Positions 1 through 5,646 of a DNA stretch of 36,650 nt are shown in pieces. Position 1 is the first letter of the stretch. Every line of letters starts with the position of its first letter. This DNA is from an uncultured Spirochaetota bacterium (GTDB lineage Bacteria; Spirochaetota; Spirochaetia; Treponematales; UBA12059). Both the position numbers and the translations under genes were made by a program. The stretch covers positions 1 through 36,650 of the forward strand of contig CALMRC010000043.1 in NCBI GenBank assembly GCA_937873275.1, given 5' to 3'. The notes below the pieces were generated by a model that saw only the letters and a list, made by a program, of their open reading frames with translations, was not told where the DNA came from and made no database searches.

Positions 1-552
1 GCGGACCAGGCGATCGTCAACTGTGACACGGACCTCGCCCGGGCCCTGCTTCCCCAGATGGCGGATTTCCTGGCCGGCACGCCTTCGGACGCCCTCGTCG
101 AGGCGGCTGTGGACACGGCGGTGCTGGCGTCCGGGGTCGGAGAGGCCTTCGGGGAGGTGCTGGCCGCCGTGGGGACGAGCATCATCGAGACGGGGACCAT
201 CGACCCGGCGGACTACGATACCGTGGCCGCGATTCTCGGGTCCGTGGGAGTGTCCGCCGACGGCTTCGACGTGTTCACCTTCCTGGCGACGAACTACGAT
301 GACGCCGTCCCGGCGGACGTCACGGCCCTAGCGGCCCTGGGAGTCACGGCCGAGGATCTGGCCTTCGCCGCCGCGGCGCTCCTGGTCCAGCAGGCGACCG
401 TGGACGGCGCGACCCTGGACACCCTGATCGACGGAACGGCTTCGTTGACTACCACCGACCCCGACTACCAGCTCGCGCTGAGCATGTTGGACCTTGCGAC
501 CGCCTTGGATCCGACGAACGACCTGGTGTCGCTGGCAAACGGCTGGCTCTGA
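1..552 (+). CDS. Unknown Ala-rich protein, 5'-truncated by window edge
   Basis: The reading frame is open from the first base and ends at TGA 550-552, so the gene starts before the window. The ORF-track ATG at 58 is only an internal Met. The visible 183 residues are rich in Ala, Asp, Leu and Thr and low in charge, with no membrane segment and no motif I recognise. The pattern suggests short helices joined by Asp/Thr-rich loops. The stop lies 18 nt before the GTG of the FadL-like gene, so the two probably share an mRNA. An envelope role is therefore possible, but this rests only on the neighbour. I do not assign a function. The reading frame is fairly secure because composition is steady and there is no competing frame of better quality. 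Confidence 0.7.
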   Translation, partial: ADQAIVNCDTDLARALLPQMADFLAGTPSDALVEAAVDTAVLASGVGEAFGEVLAAVGTSIIETGTIDPADYDTVAAILGSVGVSADGFDVFTFLATNYDDAVPADVTALAALGVTAEDLAFAAAALLVQQATVDGATLDTLIDGTASLTTTDPDYQLALSMLDLATALDPTNDLVSLANGWL

Positions 553-570
553 CAGAATGAGAGGGACGAA

Positions 571-1710
571 GTGAAAAAAGACCCGGCAATCATCGTTCTT
601 TTCGCCCTGGTTCTCCCGATCCTCCCCCTTTCCGCCCAGACCGTTTCGCCCGGAGTCCCCGTATCCCCCAGGCGGGCCGCGATAGGCGGCCTCCACGCGG
701 CGGACCTCGCCGGATTCGACTCGCTCTTCACGAATCCCGCGGGCTTGGCGTCCGCGGAGGGCGAGTGGATGTACTCCCGGATCGCCTTGAACGCCGCGGG
801 TCCCATCTTCGATATAGCCAACATGGCCCTGGGCGGCACGGACATCCTCTCCAACCTGACCAGCCTCCTGGACCCGGCGGGGCGGCTCTATACGTCCATG
901 GACCTGGCCACTCCCATCGCCCTGGGCTACGTGGGCAAGGGCCTGGGGATCGGGATCTTCAACCGGACCTACGTGATCGTAAACGCGCCCTCGGTTACAA
1001 GCGCGTTCCTGACCTTCGGGGAGGAGCTCCTCCTGACCGGCGGATACGCCAAGCGCTTCGATCTGGGGGAGGGGAACCTCCTCGACTTCGGCATCGCCCT
1101 GAAAGGCTTCCTCCGGAACGAGTTCGCCTGGTCCGGCGCCTTGACGGACGTTTCCACCGCCTTCAACGACATATTCGGGGGAATACCCTTCAACATCGTG
1201 ACCGGTTTGGGGGTGGACCTGGGTGCCACGTGGACCTTCGGGGACTACGCCCTGGCCCTGAGCGCCCGGGACGCCTTCACGCCGTACATCGCCTCGTCCT
1301 ACACGAGTTATAACGGATTCAAGGCCAATCCCACGGCCAGCCAGATCTCGACGGCCACGGACCTCATGCCCATCGACCTGTCCCTGGGATTCCGTTGGAG
1401 CCCGAGGTGGCTCTTCCTGGCCCGGTCCGGGAGCGAGTTGACCCTCCTTGCGGATTACCGCAACATCTGGGGCCTCTTCCGGATCCTGGACCGCAACCCG
1501 ATCCTGGAACTCAGCCTGGGCGCGGAGGTCGTCATGCTGGAGATCCTGAGCCTTAGGGCCGGACTCCGGGACGCCCTGCCCTCCGCGGGGTTCGGTCTGG
1601 ATCTCCAATTCTTCGACTTGAGCCTTGCGATGTACGGGAAGGAATTGGGATTCGAGCCCGGCCAGCGCCCGGTGTTCAACCTGGACTTCGCCATCGATTT
1701 CCGGTATTGA
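571..1710 (+). CDS. FadL-like outer membrane protein (UPF0164-type)
   Basis: This encodes a 379-aa protein with a clear signal peptide (Lys-Lys, then a hydrophobic stretch ending LSAQ). The mature start contains AAIGGLHAADLAGFDSLFTN followed by PAGLA. That resembles the N-terminal NPAG-type region of FadL/PorV-like barrels and of the spirochaetal UPF0164 family. The rest alternates short hydrophobic and polar stretches typical of beta-strands. The last residue is aromatic (FRY), as expected for insertion by the BAM machinery. The start is a GTG preceded by a GAGAGGGA ribosome binding site. Known members of the wider family move hydrophobic compounds across the outer membrane. The substrate here cannot be told. 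It follows the unknown partial gene by 18 nt. Confidence 0.65.
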   Translation: MKKDPAIIVLFALVLPILPLSAQTVSPGVPVSPRRAAIGGLHAADLAGFDSLFTNPAGLASAEGEWMYSRIALNAAGPIFDIANMALGGTDILSNLTSLLDPAGRLYTSMDLATPIALGYVGKGLGIGIFNRTYVIVNAPSVTSAFLTFGEELLLTGGYAKRFDLGEGNLLDFGIALKGFLRNEFAWSGALTDVSTAFNDIFGGIPFNIVTGLGVDLGATWTFGDYALALSARDAFTPYIASSYTSYNGFKANPTASQISTATDLMPIDLSLGFRWSPRWLFLARSGSELTLLADYRNIWGLFRILDRNPILELSLGAEVVMLEILSLRAGLRDALPSAGFGLDLQFFDLSLAMYGKELGFEPGQRPVFNLDFAIDFRY

Positions 1711-1747
1711 TGCGGTCCCGGATTTCGGACCTCCGAGAGCCCCCGCG

Positions 1748-1775
1748 TTGACACTCCCCGGCACCTTCCTATAGT
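1748..1775 (+). promoter_or_regulatory. Sigma70-type promoter of tRNA-Lys
   Basis: A perfect TTGACA (1748-1753) and TATAGT (1770-1775) are separated by 16 bp. Transcription would start near 1782, about 9 nt before the mature tRNA. The position and near-consensus elements make this one of the clearest promoters in the window. Confidence 0.8.
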
Positions 1776-1790
1776 CTAAAAGCCCGTTTC

Positions 1791-1863
1791 GGGCCGCTAG
1801 CTCAGTAGGTAGAGCAACGCCCTTTTAAGGCGTGGGTCACTGGTTCGAATCCAGTGCGGCTCA
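1791..1863 (+). tRNA. tRNA-Lys (anticodon UUU)
   Basis: The 73-nt sequence folds into a full cloverleaf. The 7-bp acceptor stem is GGGCCGC with GCGGCTC (one G-U pair) and discriminator A. The D arm begins GCTCAGTAGGTAGAGC. The anticodon stem is ACGCC/GGCGT with loop CTTTTAA, giving anticodon TTT. The T arm is ACTGG-TTCGAAT-CCAGT. CCA is not encoded; the discriminator is followed by AAAA, so CCA must be added enzymatically. It has its own promoter and an immediate terminator, so it is a single-gene transcription unit. Confidence 0.96.
1846..1863 (+). repeat. tRNA-Lys 3' end, copy 1 of an 18-bp direct repeat
   Basis: CGAATCCAGTGCGGCTCA, from the T loop to the discriminator of the intact tRNA-Lys, is repeated exactly at 2154-2171. 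Duplication of a tRNA 3' end is the classic footprint of tRNA-targeted integration, but only 290 bp separate the copies. Confidence 0.85.
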
Positions 1864-1901
1864 AAAAACAGCGCCCCGGTGCAACCGGGGCGCTGTTTTT
1901 T
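1863..1901 (+). terminator. Rho-independent terminator of tRNA-Lys
   Basis: An almost perfect 18-bp inverted repeat is present, with stem core CAGCGCCCCGGT / ACCGGGGCGCTG, a 3-nt GCA loop, an A-tract before it and a T-tract after it. It begins at the tRNA discriminator base. The flanking A and T tracts mean it could also stop transcription arriving on the minus strand. Confidence 0.93.
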
Positions 1902-2171
1902 ATCCCGCACCGGATTCGATCGCCGGTCCGTGCCGAGCGGTAGCGAGGAAGAGGCGCCAGGGATTACGTGGCGCGCGATAGCGCGCATATAAATCCGTCC
2001 TTTCGTAAAACGATGCGAAGCATCGTATGGCGCCGCCAGCGGCCCGGCGCGGCCCGGAGCGAGCGGGCAGGATGCCGGGGTCGCGCAAGCGACCACGACA
2101 ATCCATTCCCATCGGCAAACGACGCGAAGCGGCGTAAGGCTGCGAGCGCAGGGCGAATCCAGTGCGGCTCA
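1902..2171. repeat. Gene-free chain of small hairpins next to tRNA
   Basis: I see no credible gene between the tRNA terminator and the flavodoxin-like gene. The stretch is instead packed with short inverted repeats. They include GCGCGC-GATA-GCGCGC (1971-1986), ACGATGC-GAA-GCATCGT (2010-2026), GCCCG-N7-CGGGC (2052-2068), GGTCGC-GCAA-GCGACC (2079-2094, a GNRA-type loop), ACGACGC-GAA-GCGGCGT (2119-2135, one mismatch) and CTGC-GAGC-GCAG (2140-2151). It could be a structured RNA, a decayed tRNA cluster or a species-specific repeat element. The track ORFs here are antisense or spurious. Confidence 0.6.
2154..2171 (+). repeat. tRNA-Lys 3' end, copy 2 (no tRNA body)
   Basis: This is an exact 18-bp copy of the tRNA-Lys 3' end. 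No matching 5' acceptor, D arm or anticodon arm lies at the right distance upstream, so it is a fragment and not a second tRNA. Like the true tRNA, it is followed closely by a terminator-like hairpin. Confidence 0.85.
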
Positions 2172-2181
2172 GAGTGGAAGA

Positions 2182-2211
2182 CCCCCGGCGTCAGCCGGGG
2201 TTGTTTATTTT
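2182..2211 (+). terminator. Terminator-like hairpin after tRNA 3'-end fragment
   Basis: CCCCGGC-GTCA-GCCGGGG forms a perfect 7-bp stem followed by TTGTTTATTTT. On the plus strand this is a plausible intrinsic terminator for the hairpin-rich segment, which suggests that the segment is, or once was, transcribed in the same direction as the tRNA. Confidence 0.6.
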
Positions 2212-2254
2212 GGGCGCACAGGATTCGAAGGGCGCACGCCGAGAGGAACGGACG

Positions 2255-2755
2255 CTACCGCACCTTCCCCACGAAAGCCTCGACCGCCGCCTTCTCCGTC
2301 GCGTCGTCCGTATCCTTGGTGGCCATGGAGACGGCGTCCACGGGCTTGGCGCCGGACTTCTCCAACAGGCCCGTCAGATCCCGGAACAGGTTGTCCAGGA
2401 ACCAGCGGTTGGCGGTTACGAAGAGATAGACGCGTTTGCCGGTCACCGCGGGCTTGGTCTTGAGCCAGTCCCGGATGGGGGACTTCGCGTTGAAGGCCTG
2501 GACTATGCCGTGAACAACCAGCACGTCGTACCGGGAGAGGTCCCGGGATTTGAGCTCTCCGGCCGCCGCCTCGTCGAAGGGCAGGCCGTAGGCGGTGAAG
2601 GCGCCCCGGAACCGGGCGATGTAGGGCTCGGTCTGCTCGTTCACCTCGTCGTAGACGAAGAGGATCCGGGGTGACGGGGATTGGGCGGCGAGGGGTACGA
2701 TGATCAAGGCCAGCAGCACGATCATGCCCAGGCGAAAGCGGTACATACCGTTCAT
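2255..2755 (-). CDS. Secreted flavodoxin-like protein
   Basis: The 166-aa product has a signal peptide (MNGMYRFRLGMIVLLALIIV, then PLAAQ). The mature part begins RILFVYDEVNEQTEPYIARF and contains SRYDVLVVHG and GKRVYLFVTA. This order resembles a flavodoxin fold: a first beta-strand with a Thr-containing loop, then D-V-L-V and K-R-V-Y-L-F-V strands. The canonical FMN phosphate loop (T/S-x-T-G-x-T) is not present, so cofactor binding is uncertain. The ATG at 2755 has GGAGGAG upstream, whereas the next Met (M4) has none. The gene lies downstream of the dienelactone hydrolase-like gene on the same strand. A heptamer repeat and its own putative promoter lie between them, so they may not be co-transcribed. 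Confidence 0.6.
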   Translation of the reverse strand: MNGMYRFRLGMIVLLALIIVPLAAQSPSPRILFVYDEVNEQTEPYIARFRGAFTAYGLPFDEAAAGELKSRDLSRYDVLVVHGIVQAFNAKSPIRDWLKTKPAVTGKRVYLFVTANRWFLDNLFRDLTGLLEKSGAKPVDAVSMATKDTDDATEKAAVEAFVGKVR

Positions 2756-2761
2756 GGGAGA

Positions 2762-2801
2762 CTCCTCCGCAAGGAGTATACCCCGCGGAGGAGCCTTTCA
2801 A
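2762..2801 (-). promoter_or_regulatory. Putative promoter with inverted repeat around the -10
   Basis: On the minus strand TATACT (2780-2775) is a good -10, with TTGAAA (2801-2796) as a -35 at a short 15-bp spacing. A perfect 9-bp inverted repeat, CTCCTCCGC ... GCGGAGGAG (2762-2770 and 2785-2793), flanks the -10. One arm contains the Shine-Dalgarno sequence of the flavodoxin-like gene. It could be an operator or fold in a longer read-through transcript. Confidence 0.45.
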
Positions 2802-2896
2802 AATATGATCTCGGATCAGGAGCCTTTTTCGGAGTCGGCCGCTTGTTCGCGGAAGTCCGCAGGGCCTACGCGCCGCCGCACACTTCAGTCGCTTCC

Positions 2897-2924
2897 GTCC
2901 ACTGTCCACTGTCCACCGTTTACT
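2897..2924. repeat. Heptamer array A, GTYYACN x4
   Basis: Four 7-bp units are in tandem: GTCCACT, GTCCACT, GTCCACC, GTTTACT. The last unit contains the TAA stop (read on the minus strand) of the dienelactone hydrolase-like gene, so the array begins exactly at that gene's end. Related arrays occur at 3803, 20953, 27837 and 27937. Confidence 0.85.
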
Positions 2925-3708
2925 TCACTCCCAACTCGTCCTGCAGGAAGGCGATGGTCTGCCTCCAGGCCTGGCGGGCCGGACCCGGGGAATCCACGTT
3001 CTCGTCCTTGACGAAGGCGTGTCCGACGCCGGTGTACACCGACTCGGCGTACCGGGCCTTGCGGGCGGCCAGGGCATCCTTGAAGGCCTGCCTCTGGGCG
3101 GGAGGGATGCTGGCGTCCGCGTCGCCGAAGATCCCCAGCACGGCGCCCTTCCGTCCGAGCTCGCCCAGGGCGGACTCCTGCTGGATGAGGCCCGAGCCGT
3201 AGAGGGTCACCACGGCGCCGAGCCCGGGCTGTCGGGTCCCCAGGAACATCGCCTGGGCCCCGCCGAAGCAGAATCCCAACGTACCCATGCGGGAGCCGTC
3301 CACCCGGGGATGCCGGGTCAACCACTCGTAGGCCGCGTCCAGGTCCGCGGCGATCTGGGCGGGGGGAGTGCCGTTCCGCAGGGCCCCCGCCTCCGCGGGC
3401 GTCTGGGCTAGTTTGCCCCGGTAGGCGTCCACGGCCAGCACGGCGAACCCTTCCTTGGCCAGACGGTCCGCCATGGCCGCGATGTCGCCTGAGAGGCCCC
3501 ACCACTCGTGGACCATGATGACTCCGGGATGCCTGCCGGAGCCGGGGGGGAGGGCAAGATACGCGGAGAGTTTGGTTCCGTCCGCGGCTGTGAAGGAGGC
3601 GTTGGTCTGGACGGGCTTCTTGGTCTGGGCGGCTAGGGGGAGAACGGCCAGGAGGAGCAAGGCTATGGTGAGGAGCGATACCGCCGCAGGTCGGGAGGGG
3701 GATTTCAT
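2920..3708 (-). CDS. Secreted dienelactone hydrolase-family alpha/beta hydrolase
   Basis: This is a 262-aa protein with a signal peptide (MKSPSRPAAVSLLTIALLLL ... LAAQ). The DLH family signature is complete. It has HEWWG near residues 67-71, the nucleophile Cys147 in GFCFGG, an Asp in FGDADASIP near 196, and His230 in GVGHAF. DLH enzymes hydrolyse lactones or other esters; the substrate here is unknown. Export to the periplasm or outside is inferred from the leader. I chose the second Met (3708) rather than the track's 3720. GGAGG lies within the first codons of the longer form, exactly where a ribosome binding site for 3708 should be. The stop lies inside heptamer array A. Confidence 0.88.
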   Translation of the reverse strand: MKSPSRPAAVSLLTIALLLLAVLPLAAQTKKPVQTNASFTAADGTKLSAYLALPPGSGRHPGVIMVHEWWGLSGDIAAMADRLAKEGFAVLAVDAYRGKLAQTPAEAGALRNGTPPAQIAADLDAAYEWLTRHPRVDGSRMGTLGFCFGGAQAMFLGTRQPGLGAVVTLYGSGLIQQESALGELGRKGAVLGIFGDADASIPPAQRQAFKDALAARKARYAESVYTGVGHAFVKDENVDSPGPARQAWRQTIAFLQDELGVK

Positions 3709-3731
3709 GGGAACCTCCATCGAAGGGATTC

Positions 3732-3784
3732 GGCCCCATTGGGGCCAGGTTTCATTCGTATAAAGGTACGGAAAAAAGATTATA
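3732..3784 (-). promoter_or_regulatory. AT-rich leader of hydrolase gene with palindrome
   Basis: Upstream of the hydrolase gene on the minus strand there is a TATAAT-like hexamer (3784-3779) in an AT-rich stretch unusual for this genome, but no convincing -35. Between it and the start lies a perfect inverted repeat, GGCCCC-ATT-GGGGCC (3732-3746), which could be an operator or a 5'-UTR hairpin. Confidence 0.35.
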
Positions 3785-3802
3785 AAAACAATAATATAAA
3801 GG

Positions 3803-3824
3803 AAACCGTGGACCGTGAACGGTA
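3803..3824. repeat. Heptamer array B (minus orientation)
   Basis: AAACCGTGGACCGTGAACGG is the complement of about three GTYYACN units (GTTCACG, GTCCACG, GTTT). It lies between the sigma54 activator stop and the hydrolase promoter region, again at a transcription-unit boundary. Confidence 0.75.
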
Positions 3825-3867
3825 TTCGAAATAGGAGGAACAGGCCGCGACGGAATACCGCGGAAAT

Positions 3868-5310
3868 CTATGTAACCCGAGACGGATCCGTACCCAGGTA
3901 GGACGACGGTCCGGGTTCCGGGCTCCCCCGCAGCAGCTTGAGCCTGGACCGCAGGCGCCGCTCGCCGATGCCCAGGGCGCGGGCCGCCTCGCTCTGGTTG
4001 CCCCCGGCCGCGTCCAGGGCCCGGGTGATCAGGTCCAGTTCGAAGCGGCCGACGAGCTCGTCGTAGGTGCCGACCGTCGGCACCGACACTCCGGACGGCT
4101 CTCCCGGGGAATCCGGGGCCTCCTCGGGGGATTCCAGCCGGATGTCCTCCAGGGTCAGGATCTCGCGTCGCGTCATCAACACGGCCCGTTCAAGGGTGTT
4201 CTCGAGTTCCCGCACGTTGCCCGGGAAGGGATGCCGAAGGAGGGCCGCCAGGGCTTCCCGGCTTATGCCCCGAACGGTCTTGCCGTATTCCCTCGCGAAC
4301 TTGTCCGTGAACCATGCGGCCAGGGCGGCGATATCTTCCCTCCGCTCCCGGAGGGGCGGTATCTCGATGGGAATCACGTTCAGCCGCCAATACAGGTCGG
4401 ACCGGAACTGGCCCCGCTCCACCAGTTTCCGCAGGTCCCGGTTGGTCGCGGCGATGATGCGTACGTCCAGGGTCCTCGTCGCGTTCTCGCCGACCCGCTG
4501 GATCTGCCCGAACTGGAGGGCCCGGAGGAGCTTCACCTGGATGGACATCGGGATGTCCCCCACCTCGTCGATGAAGAGGCTGCCGCCGTCCCCCTCGGCG
4601 AAGCGGCCCTCCCGGGCCTGGTCGGCCCCCGTGAACGCGCCTTTCACGTGGCCGAAGAGCTCGCTCTCCATGAGGGTTTCCGGGAGGGCGGCTATGTTGA
4701 CGGTGACGAAGGGCCTGTCGCGGCGTGCGCTGGAGTTGTGGATCAGCCGGGCGATCAGCTCCTTGCCGGTGCCGCTCTCCCCGGTGATCAGCACCGTGGC
4801 GGAGCTGTCCCGGGATCGGGAGACCGTGTTCAGGACTTCCCTCATCCGGCCGTCGGCGTGGATGAAGGGCACGTCCCCGAGTTCGGAACCCAGGAAGGGA
4901 GTCAACTCGTCGTTCTCGTGCTCGATGAGGGATTTCTCGAACACCCGGATGAACAGGTGCTCCAGGGCCTCGGTGGTGACGGGCTTGACCAGGTAATCCT
5001 CGCCCCCGGCCTTCAGGATGCTGACCGCGTCCCGGGTATCCTCGAAGGCGGTCATGATGACGACGGATACGGTCGGGTTGGAGCGCTTGACGCTTTTAAG
5101 AACGTCCAGGCCGTTCCCGTCGGGCAGCCGGTAGTCCGACAGGACCAGGTCGATCGCCCGGGATTCCAGGACCTCGAGGGCGCCCCGCACCGTCTCCGCC
5201 GTATGCAGTTCGATGCGGGGATACTCGATCCGGCCGACGATGGCCTTGATCCGTTCCAGCAGGGTGAAGTCGTCGTCCACCGCGAGGACGCAGAACCGGG
5301 TGCCTTCCAT
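3868..5310 (-). CDS. NtrC-family sigma54-dependent response regulator
   Basis: The 480-aa protein has three domains in standard order. The receiver (about 5-125) has acidic pocket D12/D13, phospho-acceptor D59 in VLSDYRLPD, T87 and K109. The AAA+ sigma54-activation domain (about 145-380) has Walker A GESGTGKE (177-184), the sigma54-contact loop GAFTGA (224-229) and Walker B GGSLFIDEV. A Fis-type helix-turn-helix lies near 420-455 (GNQSEAARALGIGERRLRSR). All key residues are present, so it should be a working phosphorylation-controlled activator. No histidine kinase lies in this window. The ATG at 5310 is preceded closely by GGAGGC. Its promoter region is shared with the divergent Ig operon. 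Two matched dyads 43-81 nt upstream of its start are candidate binding sites, which would also allow autoregulation. Confidence 0.95.
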   Translation of the reverse strand: MEGTRFCVLAVDDDFTLLERIKAIVGRIEYPRIELHTAETVRGALEVLESRAIDLVLSDYRLPDGNGLDVLKSVKRSNPTVSVVIMTAFEDTRDAVSILKAGGEDYLVKPVTTEALEHLFIRVFEKSLIEHENDELTPFLGSELGDVPFIHADGRMREVLNTVSRSRDSSATVLITGESGTGKELIARLIHNSSARRDRPFVTVNIAALPETLMESELFGHVKGAFTGADQAREGRFAEGDGGSLFIDEVGDIPMSIQVKLLRALQFGQIQRVGENATRTLDVRIIAATNRDLRKLVERGQFRSDLYWRLNVIPIEIPPLRERREDIAALAAWFTDKFAREYGKTVRGISREALAALLRHPFPGNVRELENTLERAVLMTRREILTLEDIRLESPEEAPDSPGEPSGVSVPTVGTYDELVGRFELDLITRALDAAGGNQSEAARALGIGERRLRSRLKLLRGSPEPGPSSYLGTDPSRVT

Positions 5311-5352
5311 GCCTCCAAGTATCGGCCCGTCCGTCCCGTAGTGCCAGGGCGA

Positions 5353-5391
5353 TTCGACATTCGGGTCGAATCGTTCGACGGATGCGTCGAG
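5353..5391. promoter_or_regulatory. Tandem dyads, candidate activator binding sites
   Basis: Two inverted repeats share one layout. TTCGAC-N6-GTCGAA spans 5353-5370, extended by GA/TC to GATTCGAC...GTCGAATC. TTCGAC-N6-GTCGAG spans 5374-5391. Both have a 6-bp spacer, and their centres (5361.5 and 5382.5) are exactly 21 bp apart, two helical turns. They sit about 150-170 bp upstream of the predicted sigma54 start site. This is the usual arrangement of enhancer sites for an NtrC-type dimer pair. Assignment to the neighbouring activator is inference. Confidence 0.7.
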
Positions 5392-5504
5392 ACCTGACCC
5401 TCTTCCGGAAGGCTTTCAGGCGGTCGGACGCCGGAGGTCCCGGGTTTTTACGCCATTTTATTATATAGTAGATACTTAGTTCTCCGAGGTCGAGCGGTGT
5501 TTTT

Positions 5505-5521
5505 TGGCATGAAACCTGCTT
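5505..5521 (+). promoter_or_regulatory. Sigma54 (-24/-12) promoter facing the Ig operon
   Basis: TGGCATGAAACCTGCTT matches the sigma54 consensus TGGCAYG-N4-TTGCWN with one -12 mismatch (C for T). The invariant GG (5506-5507) and GC (5518-5519) are separated by exactly 10 nt, and a T-tract precedes it. Transcription would start near 5531, giving a leader of about 115 nt before the ATG at 5647. The gene on the other side encodes a sigma54 activator, which makes a chance match less likely. Confidence 0.8.
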
Positions 5522-5646
5522 GTGATTATTTGAGCACGAAATGGCTCCCCGCTGGGGGCACGGCACGCCGCCCGCCCGGAGGCGTGCGATATGTATAACG
5601 GCTATATAGGAAAGCGTCCGATAATGATTCCGGGTAGAGGTGCGCG

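Larger units (their letters stand above)
5311..5646. other. Divergent regulatory region, no gene
   Basis: This 336-bp gap contains the tandem dyads and the sigma54 promoter described separately, plus an AT-rich patch at 5455-5475. On the minus strand the patch reads TATATAAT and may be the -10 of the activator gene, but no good -35 is visible. The short track ORFs crossing it are low-quality frames and I see no gene here. Confidence 0.75.

Noticed and set aside
1797-2096. Minus-strand ORF across the tRNA and hairpin region
   Set aside because: It reads the antisense of the tRNA (…HWIRTSDPRLKRALL…), a well-known type of spurious gene call.
1846-2171. Integrated mobile element at tRNA-Lys
   Set aside because: The direct repeat looks like attachment sites, but only 290 bp lie between the copies, with no integrase or any gene. 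I report the repeat without calling an element.
2897-2924. CRISPR array
   Set aside because: The tandem GTYYACN units are only 7 bp with no spacers, and there are no cas genes in the window.
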